Source: Flavobacterium sp. (lineage in GTDB: Bacteria > Bacteroidota > Bacteroidia > Flavobacteriales > Flavobacteriaceae). Taken from it: a stretch of 64,000 nucleotides of DNA. The stretch lies in the NCBI GenBank assembly GCA_016787805.1, contig JAEUTY010000007.1, forward strand, positions 1 to 64,000. Direction: 5' to 3'. The notes beneath the pieces were generated by a model that saw only the letters and a list, made by a program, of their open reading frames with translations, made no database searches and was not told where the DNA came from. Positions 44,115 through 52,773 of this stretch are shown one piece after another; position 1 is the stretch's first letter; each line of letters begins with the position of its first letter. Made by a program: the position numbers and the translations under genes.

Positions 44115-47100
44115 TTATTCTTTATCTAAACCAAAACGGCCGTACATAGCAACAAAAGTGTTGAATGTAGTTTTGTTTTGATTGTAAAAACCAATATCAC
44201 CGTTGTCTTTCATAATAGTTAACAAATTGCGGTAACGTTCGATATCGGTGTAAATATCGGTAGCCATAAAACTTTGATCTGCAACACTAAATTGCTTGTA
44301 ATACATCAAATTCTGTTGGTATTTCACCATAAGTTTTTGAAGTAAATTGCGCGCTTTTTCTTTTTCGTTTACTTTATAGTAACCATCGGCAAAAGGATCA
44401 ACAGCCGTGTAATAACCATAATAGTCTACCGGCATTTTGTTGACACCCATGTCAGCTATTTTTTTGGCTTTTTCGATTTGACCGTCTTTAATCAGTTGAA
44501 ACATCAATCGAGATAAATTATTGCGCGATGAAATACTGTTTTTACGGGTTTCAGGATCGTGGTAAATGGTGGTTTTGTCGCCGTTGCCCCAAGTCCATTT
44601 TTGCACTAAATTGTACATTTTTTCAGAATCGATTTGCCCTAAATCAAACGGATTTTCTTTGTCTACTTTGGTTTTAACAGGAACCAATTTATAAACCATT
44701 CCGTCCAATTGTAAGTAATCTTTCATCCATAAATAATCCTCATCGCCAAAACTTCCGCCTGTGAAATACGTTGGACGTTTCCAATTGTTGTTGTTCAAAA
44801 TGTCGAGCATAATCAAACGGTTTTTGTACAATGCACTTCCATCAATATCAATATCAATGTAAGGAACAATTGAATCAAAATACTTCGGATTGACTACTTT
44901 GTTTTTGATTACAGCATTTTTGTCAATAGGAATTCTTACTTTGTTGGTTGGGAAGAAATGCGCCATTTGTCCGCTTTGCAATTCCACTTTGGTTTGTGGG
45001 TTTTCGCTTTTGGCAAAATTCAAAAAGTCGTTCAAGTTCCAACGGTTCTTAGTTTGCTCGCTAAACAAAATATAATCGCGCGTTCCGTCAACATATTGAT
45101 TGTGTTCAAACGAAATTGGTAAACCTTTGGCTTGGTAGGTTTTCATCTTCATTTGATCAACATACCAATCGGTCATTAATAAACTCGTACAACAGACTTT
45201 TACATCGGTTCGATAACCTTCTACTTCTTGCATGTACCAAAGCGGGAAAGTATCGTTATCACCAATTGTGTATAAAATAGCATTAGGCTCACACGAATCA
45301 AGATACGCTTTTGCCATTGCGATAGCCGTATATTTATCTGAACGATCATGATCGTCCCAGTTTTGTGTTGCCATCAATATTGGTGAGGCTAACAAACAGA
45401 TCGCAATAGTTACTGGAGCTGCGATTTTGGATGCAATTTTATCTTTCAAAATCTCATAAATAGCATACACTCCAAATCCGACCCACATAGCAAATACGTA
45501 AAATGATCCAACTAAGGCATAATCTCTTTCTCGCGGTTCAAAAGGACGTTCGTTTAAGTAAATTTTTAAAGCTAAACCGGTGAATAAAAACAAAGCTAGC
45601 AACACATAAAAACTTTTTCGGTCACGTTGCAAGTGATACATCAAACCGATTAATCCGATGATAAAAGGTAAAAAGTAATATTTGTTTCTTCCTTTGTTGT
45701 TAGCAATGTCATCAGGCAAATTGGACTGTGGTCCCAAATGAATTTCATCCAATGGCGTTATTCCACTCAACCAATTGCCATCCAAGTTGTCGTATTTACC
45801 TTGAATGTCGTTTTGTCTTCCTACGAAATTCCACAACAAATAACGACCGTACATATAGCCAAATTGGTATTCTACCATGAATTTAAGGTTGTCCCAAGTT
45901 TTCGGTTTTTCAACATTCAAATAATCGCCATAAGCTTTTAAGAACGCAACATAGCCTTCGTTGTCAATTTTTTTTGAAGCATAAGCATGTCTGAATTCGC
46001 CAACAATATCCAAAAGCTCTTTTTCTTCAGAATATTCTTCTTTGATTGTAAATTCAGGCGGACGTGTAAAAGTGATGTAATTGTCTACGTGTTCGGTGCT
46101 CCATAAACGAGGCAAGATTGCTTTGTGAGCATCGTCTGAATTTTGCTCGGCGTTTTTATAGTTGTTTACGATTTCGTATTTCCCTGTTTGGTAGTTTCTT
46201 TCGTAGTTGGGTTTTTTATCCAAATACGGATTGTCTTCATCCAAACCTGCAAAAGTATCGGTGTATTGTGGGCCGTAAAACAAAGGATTTACACCGTATT
46301 GCTCACGATTGTAATACGCTAAAACCTCGGCAGCATCTGAAGGTTTGTTTTCGTTTATTGGCGTGTTGGCGTTGGCACGAATAGGCAACATCAACCATGT
46401 TGAAAATCCAATTAAAACAAATAACACACACAATAAAATAGTATTGTAAAAACCTTGTTGTTTTTTGCGAGTATATTTTAATCCGAAATAGAAAAAGCCA
46501 ATAATCAATGCAAATAAAATGATAGTTCCAGAGTCGAAGGGCAATCCCAATGTGTTCACAAAGAAGATTTCACTTTTACCAAATAATCCTAAGGTATAAG
46601 GCAATAATAACTTGAAAATAAACAATAAAATAGCTACAATTACCACATTAGCAATGATGAAATTTTTTACTGTTACTTTTTCGTAATTTTTAAAGAAATA
46701 CAAAAACCCAATCGAAGGAATGGTTAATAAGGCCATAAAGTGAACCCCAAACGACAAACCAACTATCAATGAAATCAACAACAACCAACGATTTCCTCGA
46801 GGTGTATTCATGTCTTGTTCCCAACGCAATCCGAGCCAAAACAATAAAGCAATAAATAAGGTAGCCATAGCATATACTTCGGCCTCAACTGCATTGAACC
46901 AAAAACTGTCGGAAAAAGTAAATGTCAATGCACCTACAAATGAGCTTCCTAAAATAGCAATAGTATTTTCTTTAGTCAACTCTGTATAGCCTGCAACTAC
47001 TTTTTTCAACACGATGGTAGAGGACCAAAACATAAATAAAATAGTGAAAGCACTCGAAAACACCGACATCATATTGACCATCAAAGCAATGTTTTCTTTT

Positions 47101-47315
47101 CCGATGGCAAACATTGAAAAGAATGCGCCCATCATTTGAAATAAAGGAGCTCCTGGTGGATGCCCGACTTCTAATTTGGCCGAAGTGGCAATGTATTCAC
47201 CACAATCCCAAAAACTCATGGTAGGTTCTACAGTCAATGTGTAGGTTATTAATGCAATGGCAAAAGCGACCCAACCTAAAATTGTATTCCACTTATTAAA
47301 GCTAATTGTTGTCAT
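44115..47315 (-). CDS. DUF2723 / GT117-type membrane glycosyltransferase
   Basis: A 1066-residue membrane protein. The N-terminal half (about 1-330) and the middle (about 545-660) hold some 12 transmembrane helices. The start TYTLTVEPTMSFWDCGEYIA, with an acidic residue in the first periplasmic loop, and KLEVGHPPGAPLFQM are DUF2723 hallmarks. The family resembles GT-C protein mannosyltransferases and is linked in Bacteroidota to protein O-glycosylation. The C-terminal 400 residues are periplasmic and TPR-like near the end. It is a single-gene unit with its own terminator. Confidence 0.88.
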   Translation of the reverse strand: MTTISFNKWNTILGWVAFAIALITYTLTVEPTMSFWDCGEYIATSAKLEVGHPPGAPLFQMMGAFFSMFAIGKENIALMVNMMSVFSSAFTILFMFWSSTIVLKKVVAGYTELTKENTIAILGSSFVGALTFTFSDSFWFNAVEAEVYAMATLFIALLFWLGLRWEQDMNTPRGNRWLLLISLIVGLSFGVHFMALLTIPSIGFLYFFKNYEKVTVKNFIIANVVIVAILLFIFKLLLPYTLGLFGKSEIFFVNTLGLPFDSGTIILFALIIGFFYFGLKYTRKKQQGFYNTILLCVLFVLIGFSTWLMLPIRANANTPINENKPSDAAEVLAYYNREQYGVNPLFYGPQYTDTFAGLDEDNPYLDKKPNYERNYQTGKYEIVNNYKNAEQNSDDAHKAILPRLWSTEHVDNYITFTRPPEFTIKEEYSEEKELLDIVGEFRHAYASKKIDNEGYVAFLKAYGDYLNVEKPKTWDNLKFMVEYQFGYMYGRYLLWNFVGRQNDIQGKYDNLDGNWLSGITPLDEIHLGPQSNLPDDIANNKGRNKYYFLPFIIGLIGLMYHLQRDRKSFYVLLALFLFTGLALKIYLNERPFEPRERDYALVGSFYVFAMWVGFGVYAIYEILKDKIASKIAAPVTIAICLLASPILMATQNWDDHDRSDKYTAIAMAKAYLDSCEPNAILYTIGDNDTFPLWYMQEVEGYRTDVKVCCTSLLMTDWYVDQMKMKTYQAKGLPISFEHNQYVDGTRDYILFSEQTKNRWNLNDFLNFAKSENPQTKVELQSGQMAHFFPTNKVRIPIDKNAVIKNKVVNPKYFDSIVPYIDIDIDGSALYKNRLIMLDILNNNNWKRPTYFTGGSFGDEDYLWMKDYLQLDGMVYKLVPVKTKVDKENPFDLGQIDSEKMYNLVQKWTWGNGDKTTIYHDPETRKNSISSRNNLSRLMFQLIKDGQIEKAKKIADMGVNKMPVDYYGYYTAVDPFADGYYKVNEKEKARNLLQKLMVKYQQNLMYYKQFSVADQSFMATDIYTDIERYRNLLTIMKDNGDIGFYNQNKTTFNTFVAMYGRFGLDKE

Positions 47316-47435
47316 ATATATGGTATGATGATTTGATTTTAATTCTGTGCAAAGAAACTATTTTTTTAGCGAAACCAATAAAATGCATTCGATAAAATTT
47401 TCACAAATCCTTGTTGCTAAAAAGTTTGACTTTGA

Positions 47436-48125
47436 TTATTCTTTTAATTTGAATTCGATTCCAACAAAACGAATACTTTCAATACTAATGCGACTATCCT
47501 CCTGAAAATATTTCCGCAATTTGCTAATGAAAACATCCATGCTTCTTCCTGAGAAGAAATCGTCGGTTTTCCAAATGGCTTTCAAAATGGTTTCGCGTTT
47601 GATGAGTTGGTTTTTATGTTTGTAAAAAAACTGAATTAGTAACGCTTCTTTTTCGGTCAATTGTTGGGTTTTGTTGTCGATTTCCAAACACATTCGCTGG
47701 CTGTCAAAACTATAATTTCCAATTTGAATTTTTCCTTTCTCAAAACGATTACTTTTGATTGATTCACTTCTTTTTAAAATATTTTGAATGCGTAAAATGA
47801 GCTCGTCCACTTCAAAAGGTTTTACAATGTAATCGTCTGCGCCGAGTTGCAATCCTTTGATTTTGTCTTCTTTTAATTTTTTGGCCGTCAAGAAAACAAA
47901 AGGCATTTCGGGATTGATTTGAATGATTTCTTCCGCCAATGTAAAACCGTCCATTTCGGGCATCATCACATCCAAAACACAAATAGAAAAGGCTGTTTTT
48001 CGGAATTCGTCGAGGGCTTTTTGACCATTTTCACACCAAATTACTTCAAAATCATGCAATTCTAAATAATGTTTCAGCACTAATGCAAAATCAAAATCGT
48101 CTTCTGCTAAAAGAATTTTTTTCAT
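47436..48125 (-). CDS. OmpR/PhoB family response regulator
   Basis: A 229-residue regulator. The receiver has Asp9/Asp10 (LLAEDDFDFA), phospho-acceptor Asp52 (VLDVMMPEMDG) and the Lys in VKPFEVDEL. The winged-helix DNA-binding domain (about 130-228) has LTEKEALLIQFFYKHKNQLI and FFSGRSMDVFISKLRKYF. It starts 2 nt after the kinase gene, so the two form a classical two-component system. No target genes are obvious nearby. Confidence 0.94.
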   Translation of the reverse strand: MKKILLAEDDFDFALVLKHYLELHDFEVIWCENGQKALDEFRKTAFSICVLDVMMPEMDGFTLAEEIIQINPEMPFVFLTAKKLKEDKIKGLQLGADDYIVKPFEVDELILRIQNILKRSESIKSNRFEKGKIQIGNYSFDSQRMCLEIDNKTQQLTEKEALLIQFFYKHKNQLIKRETILKAIWKTDDFFSGRSMDVFISKLRKYFQEDSRISIESIRFVGIEFKLKE

Positions 48126-48127
48126 AT

Positions 48128-49492
48128 TTAAATGCTTGATGGTAGTGTCAATCGCAACTGAGTTCCTTTTCCTAAATCGCTTACCAATTTTACACTTCCT
48201 TTGTGGGCTTTAATGATTTGATCTACATAATACAAACCCAATCCTAAGCCTTTTGTGTTGTGAATATTACCATTTTCCACGCGGTAAAATTTATCAAATA
48301 ACAAATGTTGTTTGCTCTTATCGATGCCAATTCCGTTGTCTTCGATGCTGATGGTAAGCAAATTGTTTTGCAATGATGTCGAAACAAAAATAGTGTCAGA
48401 ACCGTACTTTACAGCATTTTCCAATACATTTAAAATGGCAGTTGTCAAGTGAAAAACATCCAACGATAGATGTGTTTCAGTGGTTTCAAATTGCGTTTGA
48501 ATGGTCACTTTTGAATGCGCAGTTTTGAAATCGTTTACAATGTTGTTTAAAAACGAATGAATATCGATTTTTTCTTTGCGAAGTTCAATTTCTTCATGAC
48601 CTAGCGAATTGTTGAGCACTTGATCAATCAAAAGTTGTAAGCGTTCGTTTTGACGATTGATGGTGTCGATGAGTTGTTGGTAAACGTGTTCGTTTTCTTT
48701 GATTTCTTGTCGCGCCAAAATTTTGGTTGAAACAGACAATGTGGCTAAAGGCGTTTTCAATTCGTGGGTAATGTTGTTGATGAAATCGGTTTTGATATCG
48801 CTGATTTTTTTCTGCTTGATGAGGGCTTTCAAAGCGATAACAAAAAGGGTAATTAAGGTAATTATGGATACAAATGCAAAAATCAAAAGTAACGCCATTC
48901 TTTTCAAAACAATCCATTCAAAGTCTTTTACGGATACGTATAAGGCATCTTCAGTGAGTAATTTATAATTTGAATTTTTGCTAGAAGCACTGGTCGTTCC
49001 TACATAATTTCGAATCAAAAAGGCATCTTCCAACGAAGCCAAATTGCCGTACATTTTGTTTTCAATGATGGGTTTTTCAGCAAATAAAGTGTCGGCTTTT
49101 TTCAAATTATTAAACAGTACAAACTTGTTCAACACAATGGCAAAATCGATCGAATGATCGGGAAATTCTTTTTCAAACACTTTTTGAAGTCGAAACGTCA
49201 ATTGCTCTCTGAATTGATTTTGAAGCAACTGTTGTTTAATTTGTTCACCATCAGTTTGGTTGGCGATGTATTTTTTGGCCAGTTGTTGGTACAATGTATC
49301 TTTTTTATGGAATAAAACACTGTCAACATCACTATAATCATTAGTAATTTTGCTCAATCGCTCTTTCACTTCCATACGAAATTGCGCTACTTTGTATCGG
49401 TATGTTGTTTTTACCAAATACAATTGCATGAAGCATAATCCGATTAAGACTAGCGTTGAAAAAGTGATTAATAGATTTATTTTTTGTTTCAT
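48128..49492 (-). CDS. Two-component sensor histidine kinase
   Basis: A 454-residue kinase. Transmembrane helices at about 5-27 and 195-220 flank a periplasmic sensor of about 165 residues. The HisKA box is NNITHELKTPLATLSVS, and the ATPase domain has NVLENAVKYGSD, DNGIGIDKSK, and TKGLGLGLYYV. The start at 49492 (MKQKINLL) is preferred over a TTG- or ATG-type extension to 49513 because the promoter-like TATTTTTG lies about 20 nt upstream. Its partner regulator follows 2 nt later. Confidence 0.93.
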   Translation of the reverse strand: MKQKINLLITFSTLVLIGLCFMQLYLVKTTYRYKVAQFRMEVKERLSKITNDYSDVDSVLFHKKDTLYQQLAKKYIANQTDGEQIKQQLLQNQFREQLTFRLQKVFEKEFPDHSIDFAIVLNKFVLFNNLKKADTLFAEKPIIENKMYGNLASLEDAFLIRNYVGTTSASSKNSNYKLLTEDALYVSVKDFEWIVLKRMALLLIFAFVSIITLITLFVIALKALIKQKKISDIKTDFINNITHELKTPLATLSVSTKILARQEIKENEHVYQQLIDTINRQNERLQLLIDQVLNNSLGHEEIELRKEKIDIHSFLNNIVNDFKTAHSKVTIQTQFETTETHLSLDVFHLTTAILNVLENAVKYGSDTIFVSTSLQNNLLTISIEDNGIGIDKSKQHLLFDKFYRVENGNIHNTKGLGLGLYYVDQIIKAHKGSVKLVSDLGKGTQLRLTLPSSI

Positions 49493-49697
49493 ACAGCGGT
49501 AATTCGAAGTCAAAAATAAGTCGATTTATTGTAAAATTCGCTTTTTATGCCGACATTAACCTACGATTAACTTTCGTGATTTCAGATAGGGAATAATTTC
49601 ATTTGCTATTTAGATACTATGAAGCAATTAGGAATGAAATAGTTATCAGGATGTAAAACGATGAGAGAAGATATTTTCAATAAAAACATTCAAAATG

Positions 49698-49728
49698 TTT
49701 GCTTAAAATAAAATTTGTTTTAAATTTG
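49698..49728 (+). promoter_or_regulatory. Promoter of tRNA-Gln
   Basis: TTTG (49698-49701), 19 nt, TAAATTTG (49721-49728): an exact Bacteroidota promoter, ending 20 nt before the tRNA. Confidence 0.75.
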
Positions 49729-49748
49729 CACCCGCAATCAAGCATTAT

Positions 49749-49819
49749 TGGTCTATGGTGTAATGGTAACACTACGGTTTTTGGTGCCGTCTTTCTAGGT
49801 TCGAGTCCTAGTAGACCAA
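49749..49819 (+). tRNA. tRNA-Gln (anticodon UUG)
   Basis: The 71-nt cloverleaf has a 7-bp acceptor stem (TGGTCTA with TAGACCA), a D arm, an anticodon stem ACGGT/GCCGT with a 7-nt loop TTTTGGT giving anticodon UUG, and a T arm with CTAGG/CCTAG around TTCGAGT. CCA is not encoded. It reads the glutamine codons CAA and CAG by wobble. A terminator follows directly. Confidence 0.95.
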
Positions 49820-49956
49820 CAAAATAATCCCAACTTTTCGGTTGGGATTTTTTGTTTGTACTAGGCGAGAAGTTTATTCCGATAGCTTTAGGGTATCGGA
49901 AAGTCCTAGTAGACCAACAAAACAACCCTAACTTTTTAGTTGGGGTTTTTTGTTTT
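49804..49956 (+). repeat. Duplicated tRNA-Gln 3' end and terminator
   Basis: AGTCCTAGTAGACCAACAAAA starting at 49804 (end of the tRNA) recurs at 49902. Each copy is followed by a related terminator hairpin (about 49826-49853 and 49922-49950). Between the copies is a small hairpin (CCGATA/TATCGG, near 49879-49899). The copies are 98 nt apart. Confidence 0.85.
49826..49853 (+). terminator. Intrinsic terminator of tRNA-Gln
   Basis: Perfect 9-bp stem AATCCCAAC / GTTGGGATT with loop TTTTCG and a T-run, 7 nt after the tRNA. Confidence 0.88.
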
Positions 49957-49967
49957 TATCAATCAAT

Positions 49968-49999
49968 AAAAAAGCCTCTACTATACGTAAAGGCTTTTC
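49968..49999 (-). terminator. Terminator after the universal stress protein gene
   Basis: AAAAGCCT (49970-49977) pairs with AGGCTTTT (49991-49998), followed on the minus strand by T residues, 20 nt past the stop at 50018. Confidence 0.75.
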
Positions 50000-50017
50000 A
50001 TTTAGTTATGTTGGTTG

Positions 50018-50842
50018 TTAGATTTTGAAAGTAATAACAGGTCGATTGGCGTGATTTACTAAATCTTCACTAATACTTCCGTTAAAGAAGTGAGACAAAC
50101 CTTTTCTTCCGTGTGTGCTCATTCCAATTAAATCTGCGTTGATACTGTTTGAGAAATTTAAAATTCCTTTTTCAACATTGGTTTCATTGTAAATATGCGT
50201 TTCGTATTTGTTGATGTTGAATCCAGAAACAAAGTTTTTCATCACGTTTTCACACTCAGAAGTAGATTTAAAGTTGTTCGGAGTGTTAATCATCGCTAAA
50301 TGAAGTGTTGCGCCAAATTTGTTAGCAAAACTTACTGCTTTTTCAAAAGGTTTTTTAATCTCTTCAGCAAAATCAGATGCGAAAACAAAATTATTTACTT
50401 CAAAATCACCTTGCTCTTTTTTAATGATTAAAACAGGAACTTCAGAGTTTCGAACTACTTTTTCAGCGTTTGAGCCAATGAACATTTCTTTATAACCACT
50501 AGCACCATGTGAACCCATTACAATTAGGTCAACTTCATTCTTTTTACTGATTTTTAAAATACCATCAAAAGCCAATTCAAATTGAACCACTTCAGATACT
50601 TTAAGTCCATCAAGGTAGTCTTCGTCCATTAAATCTTCTAATTTACGTATAGCAGCATTTTTAAAGAACATAATTTCAGGAACATCTTTTCCAGCACCAA
50701 CCGCATCACTTCCTTCGTGTGGTAATTCGAGCATATGGAGTAAAATAATTTCACCATCGTTTTTTCTTGCTATCTGAGCGGCTACTTTCAAGGCATATTC
50801 TGCGTGTTCAGAAAAGTCGGTAGGTATTAGAATTTTTTTCAT
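50018..50842 (-). CDS. Universal stress protein, tandem USP domains
   Basis: A 274-residue protein with two USP domains (about 1-142 and 148-274). Each ends with the nucleotide-binding loop: GSHGASGYKEMFIGSNAEKVV and STHGRKGLSHFFNGSISEDLV match G-2x-G-9x-G-(S/T). ATP-binding tandem USPs respond to stress and energy state, and are cytoplasmic. The gene is transcribed alone and divergently from rimP; the two promoters share the 176-nt gap. Confidence 0.93.
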   Translation of the reverse strand: MKKILIPTDFSEHAEYALKVAAQIARKNDGEIILLHMLELPHEGSDAVGAGKDVPEIMFFKNAAIRKLEDLMDEDYLDGLKVSEVVQFELAFDGILKISKKNEVDLIVMGSHGASGYKEMFIGSNAEKVVRNSEVPVLIIKKEQGDFEVNNFVFASDFAEEIKKPFEKAVSFANKFGATLHLAMINTPNNFKSTSECENVMKNFVSGFNINKYETHIYNETNVEKGILNFSNSINADLIGMSTHGRKGLSHFFNGSISEDLVNHANRPVITFKI

Positions 50843-50925
50843 GATTAGATATAAATTATTGGTTTTATTTAGTTTATTTTTCCTTTGATAAAGGTAAGGA
50901 TTTTTTTTAAGATTAATAAATGATA

Positions 50926-50954
50926 TTTGTCATTAAAAAAAAATTGTATATTTG
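50926..50954 (+). promoter_or_regulatory. Promoter of rimP-nusA-infB
   Basis: TTTG (50926-50929), 17 nt, TATATTTG (50947-50954). The transcription start would fall near 50961, giving a leader of about 58 nt before the rimP ATG at 51019. Confidence 0.7.
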
Positions 50955-50984
50955 CAACGTTATTTATCATCAAAATTAAATAAT

Positions 50985-51010
50985 GAGGGAAGCATTGCTT
51001 CCCTCTTTTT
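50985..51010 (+). terminator. Terminator-like hairpin in the rimP leader (possible attenuator)
   Basis: Perfect 9-bp stem GAGGGAAGC (50985-50993) with GCTTCCCTC (50997-51005), 3-nt loop ATT, followed directly by TTTTT. It lies between the promoter and the rimP ATG, so it would stop transcription before the operon unless bypassed. Confidence 0.75.
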
Positions 51011-51018
51011 ATAAGAAT

Positions 51019-51486
51019 ATGGCATTTAAAGAAAAAGTAATTGAACTATTGAACGAAGGATTGAAAGAGAAGCCAAGTGTTTTTCTTATTGATTTGACTA
51101 TTGATAATTCAAACAAAATTATGGTTACTTTAGATGGTGACAACGGAGTTACACTTCAAGATTGTATTGATATTAGCCGTGCTATTGAACACAATTTAGA
51201 CCGAGAAGAGCAAGATTTTTCACTCGAAGTAGCTTCTGCAGGAGTTTCGACACCTTTGCAATTGGTGCGTCAATACAAAAAAAATATTGGTAGAACGTTA
51301 AAAGTAAAAACACTCTCAGAAACCATTGAAGCCGAGTTAGAGGCAGTTGATGATTCAAAAATCACCTTAACTTGGTCGGCCAGAGAACCAAAAAAAATAG
51401 GAAAAGGAAAAGAAACAGTAATCAAAAAAGCTGAAATTCCTTATGCAGAAATAAAAGAAGCAATTGTTACAATAAATTTTAATTAA
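51019..51486 (+). CDS. rimP: Ribosome maturation factor RimP
   Basis: A 155-residue RimP, which assists 30S subunit maturation. The N-terminal domain (about 1-75) has [21 protein letters not shown] and [13 protein letters not shown], the family signature. The C-terminal SH3-like domain follows. The ATG at 51019 ([10 protein letters not shown]) is chosen; an in-frame ATG at 50983 would translate the leader hairpin. It is the first gene of rimP-nusA-infB, with gaps of 8 and 34 nt. Confidence 0.95.
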   Translation: MAFKEKVIELLNEGLKEKPSVFLIDLTIDNSNKIMVTLDGDNGVTLQDCIDISRAIEHNLDREEQDFSLEVASAGVSTPLQLVRQYKKNIGRTLKVKTLSETIEAELEAVDDSKITLTWSAREPKKIGKGKETVIKKAEIPYAEIKEAIVTINFN

Positions 51487-51494
51487 TAAGAAGA

Positions 51495-52739
51495 ATGGAA
51501 AATATTGCATTAATCGAATCATTTTCAGAGTTTAAAGACGATAAACTTATTGATCGAGTAACGCTTATGGCGATTTTGGAAGACGTTTTTAGAAATGCTT
51601 TAAAAAAGAAATACGGTTCAGACGACAACTTTGATATCATCATCAATCCTGATAAAGGAGATATGGAAATTTGGAGAAACAGAGTGGTAGTTGCTGATGA
51701 TGAGGTTGAAGATGAAAATCAGGAAATTGCATTATCTGAAGCTAGAAGAATCGAGCCAGACTTTGAGGTTGGTGAAGATGTTTCTGAAGAAGTAAAGTTG
51801 ATTGATTTAGGTAGAAGAGCTATCTTAGCTTTACGCCAAAACTTAATTTCTAAAATTCACGAACACGACAATACCAATCTTTACAAACAATTTAAAGATC
51901 TTATTGGCGAAATTTATACCGCAGAAGTACACCATGTTCGCCCAAGAGTTGTAATTTTGGTGGACGATGATGGAAATGAAATTGTGTTGCCGAAAGAAAA
52001 ACAAATACCTTCTGATTTTTTCCGTAAAGGTGATAATGTAAAAGGAATCATTGAAAATGTGGAGTTAAAAGGAAACAAACCACAAATCATTATGTCTAGA
52101 ACGGCTCCAGCCTTTTTAGAAAAATTATTTGAACAAGAAATCCCAGAGGTTTTCGACGGTTTGATTACCATCAAAAATGTAGTGAGAATTCCAGGTGAAA
52201 AAGCCAAAGTAGCCGTTGATTCTTACGACGATAGAATTGATCCTGTCGGTGCTTGTGTGGGTATGAAAGGTTCGAGAATTCACGGAATTGTTCGCGAATT
52301 AGGTAACGAAAATATAGATGTAATTAATTACACTTCTAACGTGCAATTATACATCACAAGAGCTTTAAGTCCAGCTAAGGTTTCATCAATTAAAATTGAT
52401 GAAGAAAACAAAAGAGCTGAAGTGTTCTTAAAATTAGAAGAAGTATCAAAAGCCATCGGTCGCGGTGGTCACAATATTAAATTAGCAGGGCAATTAACAG
52501 GTTACGAATTGGATGTAATCAGAGAAGGAAACACTGCAGAAGATGAAGATGATGTAGAATTGACAGAATTCTCAGACGAAATCGATGGATGGGTTATTGA
52601 CGAATTTGCTAAAATTGGTTTAGATACTGCTCGTAGTATACTGAAACAAGATGTTGCTGATTTAGTGAGAAGAACCGATTTAGAAGAAGAAACAATTCTT
52701 GAAGTTGTACGCATATTAAAAGAAGAATTTGAGGATTAA
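51495..52739 (+). CDS. nusA: Transcription termination/antitermination protein NusA
   Basis: A 414-residue NusA. The N-terminal RNA polymerase-binding domain (about 1-125; LMAILEDVFRNALKKKYG) is followed by S1 (about 130-200), and two KH domains (about 205-350; VDSYDDRIDPVGACVGMKGSRI and KAIGRGGHNIKLA). The C-terminal segment (about 350-414) is short and ends in an acidic helix. It controls pausing, termination and antitermination. Its place behind a leader terminator is notable because NusA could act on that hairpin. Confidence 0.97.
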   Translation: MENIALIESFSEFKDDKLIDRVTLMAILEDVFRNALKKKYGSDDNFDIIINPDKGDMEIWRNRVVVADDEVEDENQEIALSEARRIEPDFEVGEDVSEEVKLIDLGRRAILALRQNLISKIHEHDNTNLYKQFKDLIGEIYTAEVHHVRPRVVILVDDDGNEIVLPKEKQIPSDFFRKGDNVKGIIENVELKGNKPQIIMSRTAPAFLEKLFEQEIPEVFDGLITIKNVVRIPGEKAKVAVDSYDDRIDPVGACVGMKGSRIHGIVRELGNENIDVINYTSNVQLYITRALSPAKVSSIKIDEENKRAEVFLKLEEVSKAIGRGGHNIKLAGQLTGYELDVIREGNTAEDEDDVELTEFSDEIDGWVIDEFAKIGLDTARSILKQDVADLVRRTDLEEETILEVVRILKEEFED

Positions 52740-52773
52740 TTCTCACCCAATAATAAAAAATTAATTAGATTTT

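Noticed and set aside
49868..49900. Further copy of the modular repeat between the tRNA duplicates
   Set aside because: Only AGTTTATT and a generic CCGATA/TATCGG hairpin are shared, too little for membership.
49677..49925. 82-codon minus-strand frame across tRNA-Gln
   Set aside because: It is the complement of the tRNA and its duplicated end; its apparent protein similarity would come from the tRNA sequence.
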